Shown here in pieces: positions 1-8,033 of a DNA stretch of 64,000 bases. The stretch is taken from positions 124,001 to 188,000 of the forward strand of contig NZ_WKEQ01000002.1 of the NCBI RefSeq assembly GCF_021605415.1, written 5' to 3'. The translations under genes were made by a program, and so were the position numbers. Every line of letters starts with the position of its first letter. The stretch's first letter is position 1. Origin of the DNA: Pseudomonas syringae. Its GTDB lineage: Bacteria > Pseudomonadota > Gammaproteobacteria > Pseudomonadales > Pseudomonadaceae. A model generated the notes under the pieces. That model did no database searches. It was given only the letters and a program-made list of their open reading frames with translations, and had not been told where the DNA came from.

Positions 1-52
1 CCCCCATCCAGAAGCTGACGCAGGCCGCAACCTTTTGATCCTGTTCGTTGAT

Positions 53-115
53 CATTCCCAAGCCACGCGTGGGAATGCAGCCCGGGACGCTCCGCGTTCC
101 CCCACAGAGTATTGA
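53..115. repeat. Palindromic repeat, CGTTCCCACGC family
   Basis: Degenerate copy of a repeat seen again near 19296 and 25866: two facing arms built around the words CACGCGTGGGAA and GCTCCGCGTTCCC. It lies in the leader upstream of the first gene. It looks like a dispersed intergenic palindrome; no coding role is visible. Confidence 0.6.
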
Positions 116-130
116 AACGACCAGATTAAA

Positions 131-155
131 AGATCGCAGCCTGCGGCAGCTCCTG
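131..155. repeat. Dispersed repeat, GCAGCCTGCGGCAGCTCC family
   Basis: One half-copy of a repeat found at least six more times in the window (near 6290, 9737, 15047, 28643, 30056 and 35731). The core is AGATCGCAGCCTGCGGCAGC. Single copies form a short GCAGCCTGCGGC hairpin; facing pairs form long stems. The rest of positions 1-248 holds no gene I can support. Confidence 0.6.
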
Positions 156-248
156 CACCTGATCTGTTACGCCGCGATACATAGTTACCACCCGGCGATT
201 TTTTCGGGGCGCTAATCTGCGTTCATCTTATGGAAGAGAGAACGCGTC

Positions 249-971
249 ATGGATCAGGCCTCGAATGCTGCATGCACCGATGTTTACCAATTGGCCCCCG
301 AGCAAGTCGCCGGGCCGTATTTTCGAAATCCCAAATTGCTGCGTCGCAACATCAGCGAGGGCGCCGAAGGCTTGCCCTTGCTGTTGCGCCTGAGCATTGT
401 CGACGCCATGACCGGCAATCCGGTGACGGGCGCCCTGGTGGACATCTGGCACTGCAACGCCCGTGGTGCTTATTCGGGCTGGAGCCGGATCGATCCCGAT
501 AAAGAAGTCGACGTCGAGGCAATCGGCTCGATCCCGCGCACCGACGACGACACCTACCTGCGCGGCAGCCAACTGACCGACAAAAAGGGTACGGTACGTT
601 TCACCACGATCTATCCAGGTTTCTATGCCGGTCGCACGCTGCATATTCATGTGGCAGTGCGGATCGTCGGGGGCGGCGATTGCCTGGATGAGCGTCAGGT
701 TGCCTGGGTCGGACAGATGTACTTTCCCGAAGTCACGTCCCGCGCCGTGCTCAATGCCAAGGGCTATCGCGGGCGCTCTGCTGTCGCGCTGAACAATGCC
801 GAGGACGCTATCTACTCCGGGATGAACGGTGAAGCATCGACCCTGACGGTCTGGCCGGTCGGGCGCGCTTCCCATGAAGACGGCTACTTCGGCCATCTCA
901 CCATCGGCATCGACACCTTTGCGGTGTCGACGCAGATCAAGCCCGAGGACTTTGACAAGTACACGGTTTAG
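249..971 (+). CDS. Intradiol ring-cleavage dioxygenase-like protein
   Basis: 240-aa protein resembling the short, stand-alone intradiol dioxygenases, non-haem Fe(III) enzymes that open catechol-type rings between the two hydroxyls. The DIWHCNARGAYSGW segment supplies a probable first tyrosine ligand (Tyr75), and IYPGFYAGRTLHIHV supplies Tyr126, His132 and His134, the usual Tyr-x5-His-x-His spacing of this subgroup. No signal peptide or N-terminal catechol-dioxygenase linker domain is seen, so a cytoplasmic enzyme is likely. The substrate cannot be read from sequence, and no aromatic catabolic operon surrounds it. An AAGAGAG-like purine-rich stretch lies before the ATG. The stop codon overlaps the stop of the convergent aminotransferase gene. 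Confidence 0.85.
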   Translation: MDQASNAACTDVYQLAPEQVAGPYFRNPKLLRRNISEGAEGLPLLLRLSIVDAMTGNPVTGALVDIWHCNARGAYSGWSRIDPDKEVDVEAIGSIPRTDDDTYLRGSQLTDKKGTVRFTTIYPGFYAGRTLHIHVAVRIVGGGDCLDERQVAWVGQMYFPEVTSRAVLNAKGYRGRSAVALNNAEDAIYSGMNGEASTLTVWPVGRASHEDGYFGHLTIGIDTFAVSTQIKPEDFDKYTV

Positions 972-2155
972 GCGGGGTGGCGCAACTCGTCAATGGCGCG
1001 GATCAACAAGTTCATGTCTGCCGCCGTTGTGGTCAGCCCTGCGGTAATGCGGATACACGACCCGCACGCCGAGCCGTCGCGCGCCACGGTGAACAGGTTG
1101 TAGTCATTCAGTAGGCGTTCGACCATGGCCGGCTGGTCGTGATGGGTAAAGCGCATCGACGTGATGCCGCAGTAAAGGCGCGGATCATCCGGGGTCATGA
1201 CTTCAATGCCCGGCAGGTCGCGCACGGCACTCACCCACAAATTGCGCAAATAACTGACCCGCGCGCCCTTGGCTGCCGCACCACCGAGCGAACGGTGTTC
1301 CTCGAACACCAGCGGCAGCGTCATCAGCGCGGGAATGTTCGGCGTGCTGTGAGCCGTGCGCGAACGGATATCGCTGATCGGGAAGTGAGTTTCACCCATG
1401 TCCGGATCAATGTCGGCCAAGCGTTGCGGCGCAATATAGAGAAAGCCGAGGGTCAGTGGCCCCCCGATCCATTTGTGCAGGTTGTAGCCGGCGAAAGCGA
1501 TGCCCAGGTCTTCCAGATCGAATTCGATCTGGCCCAGGGCGTGGGCACCGTCGAGAATCACGTCGACGCCATGCTCCTTGGCCAGCGCGGCGATCGCCTT
1601 CACCGGCATGACCAGGCCAGTGCGGTGAGTGACGTGAGTCAGCACCATCAGCTTGATCTTCGGATGGCGAATGAACGCCTCTTCATAGGCCTCTACCAGG
1701 CTTTCAAAACTGGCCGGGTGTGCGTGTTCGATCTCGATCACTTCAACACCGCGATTGCGGCCGAGCCACTGCATGGCACCTTTGACGGTGCCGTAATCGA
1801 GGTCGCACACCAGCACCTGATCGCCGGGTTGCAGGCGGTTGTAGTTTCGGATCAGCGATTGCAGGCCATCGGTGGCGTTGCTTGTGAAAGCGACGCTGTG
1901 GGAGCGCGCGCCGATCAATTCGGCCAGTTGCGCGCGAATATCGAGGATATCGGTGGTTTCAAAGCGCTGACGCGCGTACAGCGAGTTGCTGCTGTTGATC
2001 AGCTCGATGTTGCGTTGATATTCCTCGATCACGGTGCGCGACATACGCCCGAAGTAACCGTTTTCCAGGTTAATCGGGCCTGGCAGGCTGTCGTAGCGGT
2101 CAGCAAAGGTTTGCCAGAAAGCTTCATCACGGGCACGGCGAGTGTTATCGGGCAT
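968..2155 (-). CDS. Class V aminotransferase-fold PLP enzyme (isopenicillin-N epimerase/cysteine desulfurase-like)
   Basis: 395-aa fold-type I PLP enzyme. The segment DVILDGAHALGQ carries the Asp that contacts the PLP ring nitrogen, and AGYNLHKWIGGPLTLGF holds the Schiff-base lysine, a layout typical of the isopenicillin-N epimerase-like branch. ATG at 2155 is chosen because the 24 codons upstream are Pro/Thr-rich, run into the preceding gene and show no family similarity. It follows the DUF3820 gene on the same strand by 25 nt, so the two may be cotranscribed. The reaction (epimerase, lyase or desulfurase) cannot be decided. Confidence 0.85.
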   Translation of the reverse strand: MPDNTRRARDEAFWQTFADRYDSLPGPINLENGYFGRMSRTVIEEYQRNIELINSSNSLYARQRFETTDILDIRAQLAELIGARSHSVAFTSNATDGLQSLIRNYNRLQPGDQVLVCDLDYGTVKGAMQWLGRNRGVEVIEIEHAHPASFESLVEAYEEAFIRHPKIKLMVLTHVTHRTGLVMPVKAIAALAKEHGVDVILDGAHALGQIEFDLEDLGIAFAGYNLHKWIGGPLTLGFLYIAPQRLADIDPDMGETHFPISDIRSRTAHSTPNIPALMTLPLVFEEHRSLGGAAAKGARVSYLRNLWVSAVRDLPGIEVMTPDDPRLYCGITSMRFTHHDQPAMVERLLNDYNLFTVARDGSACGSCIRITAGLTTTAADMNLLIRAIDELRHPA

Positions 2156-2180
2156 AAGAGGCTCAGTCAGGGGGGGGCCG

Positions 2181-2417
2181 TCAATGGCGCGGGGCGGGTT
2201 TGCCGTGTTTGGCACGCAGCGGTTCAAGCAAATCCGACAGTCCGTTGTGGTCGATTTCCTGCATCAAAGCCAATAGGCCGCCGAGTTCACCGTGGGGAAA
2301 ACCTTCCCGGGCGAACCAGTTCAGGTACGGCCCCGGCAAGTCGGCGATGATCCGGCCTTTGTATTTGCCGAATGGCATTTCGCGGGTAATCAACAGTTCG
2401 AGCTTTTCAGGATTCAT
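2181..2417 (-). CDS. DUF3820 family small protein
   Basis: 78-aa protein that begins MNPEKLELLITREMPFGKYK and contains the family signature MPFGKYKGRIIADLPGPYL followed by FPHGELGGLLALMQEI. This is the DUF3820 (QSregVF_b, putative quorum-sensing-regulated virulence factor) pattern common in gamma-proteobacteria. The ATG at 2417 starts immediately before the conserved domain; upstream codons to 2504 look non-coding. Biochemical function is unknown. It sits upstream of the class V aminotransferase on the same strand. Confidence 0.8.
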   Translation of the reverse strand: MNPEKLELLITREMPFGKYKGRIIADLPGPYLNWFAREGFPHGELGGLLALMQEIDHNGLSDLLEPLRAKHGKPAPRH

Positions 2418-2621
2418 CAATCGGTCATCTGGTTTCAGAACAGTTCGAAAAATACAGGCATTCTGCATGGAGGCCAAATGACAGATCATGCAAATAACAG
2501 GCATACAGATTTACGGTTAATCGTTATCTTATTGATTTATATAGTTTATTTTTACTCTGAAAAGCTGGCATGCACGCTGCAATATTCCTTGTATCTTCCA
2601 CTGATCGCAAGGAACTGAAAA

Positions 2622-3089
2622 ATGACTGATATGAATAAAGAAGCCATTTCTGTACTCAACGACCTGATTGAAACCAGCAAGGACGGTCAGGAAGGGTTCA
2701 AGACTTGCGCCGAAGACATCAAGCACCCTGAACTGAAGCAACTGTTCGTCACGCGCTCCGCCGATTGCGCGACCGCGGCAGCCGAGTTGCAGGCAGAAGT
2801 GCGTAAACTGGGCGGCGATCCGGAAACTTCTACCAGCGTCAGCGCTGATTTGCACCGCCGCTGGGTCGATGTCAAAGCCATGTTCACCGGCAAAGACGAA
2901 GAGGCCGTGCTGAATGAAGCCGAGCGTGGCGAAGACCATGCGCTGAAGGCTTACAGAGAAGCCATCGAGAAAATCAACAAGCACAACCTGGTGGGTATTC
3001 GTGATCTGGTTGAACGCCAATACCACGGCGTACAACGCAATCACGATCAGGTGAAATCCCTGCGTAACCAGGCTCGCGCACGCTCTTAA
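2622..3089 (+). CDS. PA2169-type four-helix-bundle protein (DUF2383)
   Basis: 155-aa, strongly charged, helix-rich protein without signal peptide or membrane segment. The opening MNKEAISVLNDLIETSKDGQ, the later GFKTCAEDI and the ferritin-like heptad pattern match the PA2169/DUF2383 family, which is often linked to stress or low-oxygen growth in pseudomonads. The family is ferritin-like in fold, but I see no complete set of di-iron ligands. A GCAAGGAACTG ribosome site precedes the ATG at good spacing, and a clear terminator follows, so it is a single-gene unit. Its molecular role is unknown. Confidence 0.85.
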   Translation: MTDMNKEAISVLNDLIETSKDGQEGFKTCAEDIKHPELKQLFVTRSADCATAAAELQAEVRKLGGDPETSTSVSADLHRRWVDVKAMFTGKDEEAVLNEAERGEDHALKAYREAIEKINKHNLVGIRDLVERQYHGVQRNHDQVKSLRNQARARS

Positions 3090-3105
3090 GCGTCTAAAGC
3101 CTGTC

Positions 3106-3134
3106 AAAAACGCCAGCCTGTCTGGCGTTTTTTT
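3106..3134 (+). terminator. Rho-independent terminator
   Basis: CGCCAG-CCTGT-CTGGCG stem-loop followed by seven T residues, 20 bases after the stop of the four-helix-bundle gene. Confidence 0.9.
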
Positions 3135-3245
3135 GTGCCCGGGATTTAGTGCTGGACGATAGTTGGATAGCTAGCTAATAATTAGTTTTCAAGTGACTTA
3201 CAGTCACCCGACTATCGTTAAATCATCATCCACAGAGTCCTCTTC

Positions 3246-5222
3246 GTGCCGATCACTTTTCAGGCCTTATTTGCCCCCGACCTTCGCGCTGTGCAGTTTG
3301 CAATCAAGACTGTGCTCGGCGGCGGGCTCGCGTTGTGGCTGGCGATGCGTTGGGGCCTGGAACAACCGGCCTGGGCGTTGATGACGGCTTTTATCGTTGC
3401 TCAGCCGTTGTCGGGTATGGTGGTGCAGAAAGGATTGGCGCGCCTGCTCGGCACCTTGGTCGGGACGATCATGTCCGTGGTGTTCATGGGTTTGTTTGCG
3501 CAAACGCCATGGTTGTTTCTGTTGGCACTGGCGCTGTGGCTCGGTCTCTGCACGGCGAGTTCGACGTTGTTGCGCAGCGCCTGGTCGTATTCCTTCGTGC
3601 TGGCCGGTTACACCGTGGCGATCATCGCATTGCCGGCGATCAGTCATCCGCTCAACGTATTTGATCAGGCCGTGGCGCGCTGTACGGAGATTTGCCTCGG
3701 CATTCTTTGCGCCACCGCGAGCAGTGCGTTGCTCTGGCCGATGCGGGTTGAGCGGCAATTGGCGGATCAGGCCCTGGCTGCCTGGCAAAGCGGCATCAAC
3801 GCGGCGCGGGCAACGCTCGCCGGTGATGGCAAGGCGCGCAAAGGCTTGCTGGAAATTCTCGGCAAGATTGTCGCGGTGGATGCCCAGCGTGAGCACGCCT
3901 GGTTCGAGGGTGGTCTCGGTCGTCAGCGCGCCAGAGCCATCGGCGGCTTGAGCCAGAAACTCTTGATGTTGCTGCGTATCGCCCGGTCGGCGCGCCGGCA
4001 GTGGAAGCAACTCACGCCGACGGAAGCCGAACAACTCCAGCCGTGGATGGACGAGGTGCAACAAGCCCTCGACAGCGCTGACTCGCCAACGCTGCAAGCA
4101 TTGCGGCCGAGATTGCTCGACGCAACTCACGACCCGCACCTCAGTTCGGCGCAAAGTTATTGCCTGGCGCGTTTCAGTCTCTTGCTCGACACCGCCATGG
4201 CCGCCGGTCTGGCGCTGCAAGCGGTGCGCGAGGGCAGGACGACGGTGGACCCGCCGCGCGCACTCACGCCACATCGCGACTTGTCATTGGCCCTGGTGTT
4301 TGGTGCGCGCAGTGCCCTGGCCTTTCTGGTGGTGGCGAGTTTCTGGCTGGCGACCGCGTGGCCGGCAGCGTCCGGCGCATTGTTGCTGACCTGCGTGGTC
4401 TGCAGCCTGTTTGCCAGCCGTGAAAACGGCGCGCAGATTGGCATGAGTTTCTTGCGCGGAATTTTTCTGGCAATACCGTCGGCGTTTTTGGTCGGGCAGA
4501 TTCTGCTGCCGCAATGGAGCAGTTTCGCGCTGCTGGGCATGGGCATGGGCGTGCCGTTGTTCTTCGGTGCGCTGGGCATGGCCCGGCCACAGATCGGCGC
4601 CACCGCGACTTCATTCTGTCTGCATTTCATCGTGCTGATTTCTCCACAGAACGCCATGACGTTCGACGTCGCCAACTTCTTCAACAGCGCCCAAGCCATG
4701 ATCATCGGCGTCGGCGCGGCAGTGCTGGCGTTCCATCTGCTGATCCTGCGCAACCCCGCATGGCACGGCCGCCGCTTGCTGGCCGCGACGCTTGAAGATC
4801 TGGTGCGCCTGACCCGACGCAACCTCAGCGGTGCCGAGAGCTGGTTCGGCGGACGCATGGCCGATCGTCTGCTGCAATTGGCGCGGCACTCTCCGGAGCT
4901 GCCGGAACCGGCGCGCAGTCGCTGGGACGACGGATTGCTCAGCCTCGACATCGGCGACGAGTTACTGCATCTGCGCATGAGTCTGGCGGTGGCGCAGATC
5001 CCGGAACGACGTTATTTCGAAGCGCTTGAACAAGTATTGGCTCAGGGACCGGCAGGCGAACGCGCTGATGCGCTGGCCGAGCCCAGCGAAGAGTTGCTCG
5101 AAAGACTATCTGCGTTGCCGCCCAGCGACGCGTTGAAACTGGCCCAGGGCGCGGTGTTGCAATTGCAGAACAGCTGGCGCGCCTGGTGTCGTCAACAGGA
5201 GCACAGCCATGGGTTTGCGTGA
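3246..5222 (+). CDS. FUSC-family aromatic/drug exporter (AaeB-like)
   Basis: 658-aa inner-membrane protein with two blocks of about five to six hydrophobic helices (roughly residues 10-160 and 345-490), each followed by a charged cytoplasmic region, the FUSC/AaeB arrangement. It starts at GTG 3246. It overlaps the next gene by 14 nt, and that gene is followed closely by an HlyD-type fusion protein, giving an AaeB-AaeX-AaeA-like set. AaeAB exports p-hydroxybenzoate in E. coli; the substrate here is not known. No outer-membrane factor gene is present, so a shared TolC-type channel would be needed. Confidence 0.88.
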   Translation: MPITFQALFAPDLRAVQFAIKTVLGGGLALWLAMRWGLEQPAWALMTAFIVAQPLSGMVVQKGLARLLGTLVGTIMSVVFMGLFAQTPWLFLLALALWLGLCTASSTLLRSAWSYSFVLAGYTVAIIALPAISHPLNVFDQAVARCTEICLGILCATASSALLWPMRVERQLADQALAAWQSGINAARATLAGDGKARKGLLEILGKIVAVDAQREHAWFEGGLGRQRARAIGGLSQKLLMLLRIARSARRQWKQLTPTEAEQLQPWMDEVQQALDSADSPTLQALRPRLLDATHDPHLSSAQSYCLARFSLLLDTAMAAGLALQAVREGRTTVDPPRALTPHRDLSLALVFGARSALAFLVVASFWLATAWPAASGALLLTCVVCSLFASRENGAQIGMSFLRGIFLAIPSAFLVGQILLPQWSSFALLGMGMGVPLFFGALGMARPQIGATATSFCLHFIVLISPQNAMTFDVANFFNSAQAMIIGVGAAVLAFHLLILRNPAWHGRRLLAATLEDLVRLTRRNLSGAESWFGGRMADRLLQLARHSPELPEPARSRWDDGLLSLDIGDELLHLRMSLAVAQIPERRYFEALEQVLAQGPAGERADALAEPSEELLERLSALPPSDALKLAQGAVLQLQNSWRAWCRQQEHSHGFA

Positions 5223-5415
5223 ATGGTCGCTGGGTGGCGTGCTGCTCAGTCCGTTTCTGATTTATGTGTTGCTGGCGTTGCTGATCACCGGTGGGCTGCG
5301 CCTGCTGTTGCGCCTGACTCCGGTCAGTCGCTGGATCTGGCACGAAGCATTGTTCGATTGCGCCTTGTACGTATGTGTCCTGACTGTGGTCACGTTCGTA
5401 CTCGGGCCTTTATAA
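5209..5415 (+). CDS. DUF1656 small inner-membrane protein (AaeX-like)
   Basis: 68 aa with two hydrophobic helices (about residues 9-32 and 45-66), matching the DUF1656/AaeX family that always accompanies FUSC and HlyD partners. ATG at 5209 lies inside the end of the exporter gene, indicating translational coupling. It probably belongs to the efflux assembly; its exact role is unknown for the whole family. Confidence 0.88.
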   Translation: MGLREWSLGGVLLSPFLIYVLLALLITGGLRLLLRLTPVSRWIWHEALFDCALYVCVLTVVTFVLGPL

Positions 5416-5426
5416 GGAGTGAATTC

Positions 5427-6287
5427 ATGCGTACTTCCGTACGTGTCGCGGTAACCCTGTGCCTGGTGGCGGTGGCGATTTTTGCCGGCCTCAAGCTGTG
5501 GCAGTACTACATGCTCACGCCCTGGACGCGCGATGCGCGGATCCGCGCCGATGTGGTCGTCATCGCCCCGGACGTGGCAGGTTGGGTGCAGCATTTGAAC
5601 GCTGCTGATAACCAGCAGGTGAAGGCCGGCGATTTGTTGATGAGTATCGATCGCGACCGTTTCGAAGCCGCCCTGGATAAGGCGCAAGCGGTGGTGCAGA
5701 CCCGTCAGCAGCAGCTCACGTTGCGTGAACGCGAAGCCAGCCGCCGCGCCGCCCTTGGGCCGCAGGCAATCAGCGCCGAGTTGCGCGAAAACGCACAGAT
5801 CAACGCCGGCATTGCCCGTGGCGAACTGCGCGAGGCGCAGGCGGAGGCGAAAGTTGCACAGATCAACCTGGATCGTAGCCAGGTACATGCGCCGCGTAGC
5901 GGCCACATCACCAATCTGCGTCTGGCTGAAGGCAATTACGTGAACGCCGGGGAGTCGGTGATGGCGTTGATCGATGATTCAACGTTCTACGTGCAGGCGT
6001 ATTTCGAGGAAACCAAGTTGCCGAGCATACGCGTCGGCGATCCGGTGAAAGTCTGGCTGATGAGTGCGGGTGAACCGTTGGAAGGACATGTCGAAAGCAT
6101 CAGTCGTGGCATCACCGACCGTAACACTACGCCGGATGGGCAGTTGTTGGCCGAGGTTGAACCGACGTTCAACTGGGTACGACTGGCGCAGCGGATTCCG
6201 GTGAAAATCCGTTTTGATCACTTGCCGGAGGGGATCAATTTGAGCTCGGGGATGACGGCGAGTGTGCAGGTGGGGAAGGGGGACTGA
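5427..6287 (+). CDS. HlyD/EmrA-type membrane fusion protein
   Basis: 286-aa periplasmic adaptor. One N-terminal membrane helix (about residues 6-25) is followed by WTRDARIRADVVVIAPDVAG, the standard opening of the biotinyl-lipoyl-like domain, then a coiled hairpin rich in Arg/Glu/Gln and a second lipoyl half containing VHAPRSGHITNLRLAEGNYV. ATG at 5427 is preceded by TAAGGAG at ideal spacing; codons upstream in this frame overlap DUF1656 and are not coding. Third gene of the FUSC efflux operon. Confidence 0.92.
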   Translation: MRTSVRVAVTLCLVAVAIFAGLKLWQYYMLTPWTRDARIRADVVVIAPDVAGWVQHLNAADNQQVKAGDLLMSIDRDRFEAALDKAQAVVQTRQQQLTLREREASRRAALGPQAISAELRENAQINAGIARGELREAQAEAKVAQINLDRSQVHAPRSGHITNLRLAEGNYVNAGESVMALIDDSTFYVQAYFEETKLPSIRVGDPVKVWLMSAGEPLEGHVESISRGITDRNTTPDGQLLAEVEPTFNWVRLAQRIPVKIRFDHLPEGINLSSGMTASVQVGKGD

Positions 6288-6323
6288 GATCAAAAGATTG
6301 CAGCCTGCGGCAGCTCCAACAGG
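6288..6323. repeat. Dispersed repeat, GCAGCCTGCGGCAGCTCC family
   Basis: Copy with core AAAAGATTGCAGCCTGCGGC directly after the stop of the HlyD-type gene; may also slow transcription at the operon end. Confidence 0.6.
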
Positions 6324-6355
6324 TGTAAACCGTGTGGGAACTGCCGTTGCGAATG

Positions 6356-6826
6356 TCAGCCGATGCTGATCGCCGGCAACACCGGCAATGTCACGGTCTG
6401 CTGCTTGCGCGGCGCCAGAATCTCGGCCTCGCCATCCACCACCAACTCGTCACGCTGGTTGAACACGCGAGTCGCAATGCGCACGCGAAACTTCGGCAGC
6501 TTCTCGAGAATTTCCAGGCGCACGGTCAGTGTGTCGCCGATTTTCACCGGCTTCTGAAAGCTCATCTGCTGACCGATATAAATGGTCCCCGGCCCAGGCA
6601 GTTCGCACGCAACGGCCGCGCTGATCAGCGCGCCACTGAACATACCGTGGGCAATGCGTTCCTTGAACATGCTGGCAGCGGCGAATTCGGCGTCAAGGTG
6701 CACCGGGTTGTGGTCGCCGGACATGGCGGCAAACAGTTGAATGTCACGCTCTTCGACGGTCTTGCTGTAGCTGGCGGTCTGGCCGACTTCGAGGGCTTCG
6801 TAAGGGGTGTTGGTAACCTGAGTCAT
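6356..6826 (-). CDS. phaJ: MaoC-like (R)-specific enoyl-CoA hydratase
   Basis: 156-aa single hot-dog-fold hydratase. The motif FAAMSGDHNPVHLD holds the catalytic Asp/His pair of the R-hydratase family, and RIAHGMFSGALIS follows. Enzymes of this class convert trans-2-enoyl-CoA to (R)-3-hydroxyacyl-CoA and can feed polyhydroxyalkanoate synthesis. The gene lies next to a lipase-like hydrolase and two long-chain acyl-CoA ligases, the same neighbourhood that holds a phaJ gene in P. aeruginosa as I recall it, which supports a fatty-acid role. The symbol is tentative because pseudomonads have several phaJ paralogues. Confidence 0.85.
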   Translation of the reverse strand: MTQVTNTPYEALEVGQTASYSKTVEERDIQLFAAMSGDHNPVHLDAEFAAASMFKERIAHGMFSGALISAAVACELPGPGTIYIGQQMSFQKPVKIGDTLTVRLEILEKLPKFRVRIATRVFNQRDELVVDGEAEILAPRKQQTVTLPVLPAISIG

Positions 6827-6860
6827 CGGTCTGGGTTCCTGAATGAATCCACAAAAATAA

Positions 6861-7805
6861 TCATTCGCTGCGGTGCGGCCGTGGGCGGCTCAAGGCCTGG
6901 TCGATCCAGGCCAGCACGTCGGCGATCACTTCGTCGCGGTTGGTCTCGTTGAATAATTCGTGCCGGGCCTGCGGGTAGATCTTCAAATGCAGGTTCTGGC
7001 TACCGGCGGCGCGCAAAGCGTTGGCCAGATCAGTCAGACGCTTGCCATCGCTGACCGGATCACATTCGCCGCCAATCACCAGCAGCGGCAGGCCCGGATC
7101 GATCTGCGCGAGATTGGACGCTTTGCTGATTTGCTGCAACCCGCCGAGCAGGTCGATCCACAGTTGATTGGTGCAACGGAAGCCGCACAGCGGGTCGGCG
7201 GCGTATTTGTCGACCTCGGCCGGGTCGCGGCTGAGCCAGTCGAACGGCGTACGCACCGGTTTGAATTTGTTATTGAACGAGCCGAACGACAGCCACTCGA
7301 TCAATGCACTGCGCCCCTTGCCGCCCTGACGCAATTTCTCCAGTCGGGCAATCTGCCGCGCCGCGCCATACAGCGCGACGGGCTGAAAGTTGGAGCCACT
7401 GAGAATCGCCCCGTGAAGACTCGCGCTGTGGTGCAGCAGATAGGCCTGAGCAAGGTAGCTGCCCATGCTGTGGCCGAGAAGAATGATCGGCACGCCGGGA
7501 TGCTGTTGACCGATGTGCTGATTGAGGGTGGCCAGATCGCCCACCACCTTGCACCAACCGTCGTTATCGGCGAAATGCCCAAGCGTAGCGTTTTCGCCGG
7601 TTTTGCCATGGCCACGCAAGTCAGGGGCATAAATGCCGTAGGACTTTTCGCAAAGTTTCTCGGCCAGCCGGCCATAGCGCGCGCTGTGCTCTGCCATGCC
7701 ATGGGCCAGCAGGATCACCGCTTTCAACGGCGCTGTCGGCAGCCACTGATTGACGAAGAGGCGGCTGCGATCACTCGCCGCCAGCCAGAAAGTATCGTGG
7801 ACCAT
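6861..7805 (-). CDS. Alpha/beta hydrolase, monoacylglycerol lipase/lysophospholipase-like
   Basis: 314-aa alpha/beta hydrolase. The nucleophile elbow is LLGHSMGSYLAQ (GHSMG, Ser nucleophile), an oxyanion-region HGMAEHSARY lies near residue 36, Asp is in GGECDPVSDG and His in YPQARHELFNE, completing the triad of the PldB/monoglyceride-lipase family. ATG at 7805 is preceded by AAAGGA; the much longer frame running upstream through fadD2 is antisense shadow. It is transcribed with the MaoC hydratase (35-nt gap) and divergently from fadD2, suggesting it releases fatty acids for activation. No signal peptide, so cytoplasmic. Confidence 0.88.
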   Translation of the reverse strand: MVHDTFWLAASDRSRLFVNQWLPTAPLKAVILLAHGMAEHSARYGRLAEKLCEKSYGIYAPDLRGHGKTGENATLGHFADNDGWCKVVGDLATLNQHIGQQHPGVPIILLGHSMGSYLAQAYLLHHSASLHGAILSGSNFQPVALYGAARQIARLEKLRQGGKGRSALIEWLSFGSFNNKFKPVRTPFDWLSRDPAEVDKYAADPLCGFRCTNQLWIDLLGGLQQISKASNLAQIDPGLPLLVIGGECDPVSDGKRLTDLANALRAAGSQNLHLKIYPQARHELFNETNRDEVIADVLAWIDQALSRPRPHRSE

Positions 7806-7956
7806 GACGGTTCCTTTGCAGGTAGACGCTGCATGTATAGCGCATCCACGGACGAACGTCCGATCAGGCCACACCACGGCAGGAAGATTCACACGATCAA
7901 TGACGCCATTGCCCATATTTGCCTGTTTGGCCATAGCTGCTAGTGTCCGTGAAGCT

Positions 7957-8000
7957 CCGCTTTCTGCTTTTAGGGATAAAACAGAAATGACAGAAAGCGG
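7957..8000. promoter_or_regulatory. Perfect 10-bp inverted repeat in the lipase/fadD2 divergent promoter region
   Basis: CCGCTTTCTG at 7957-7966 and CAGAAAGCGG at 7991-8000, separated by 24 bases and ending 33 bases before the fadD2 start. It could be an operator for a dimeric regulator or a leader hairpin. It does not resemble the PsrA consensus that I know. Confidence 0.5.
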
Positions 8001-8033
8001 CCCGGATCGGCTCAGGTAAAGAGGACAAGAACA

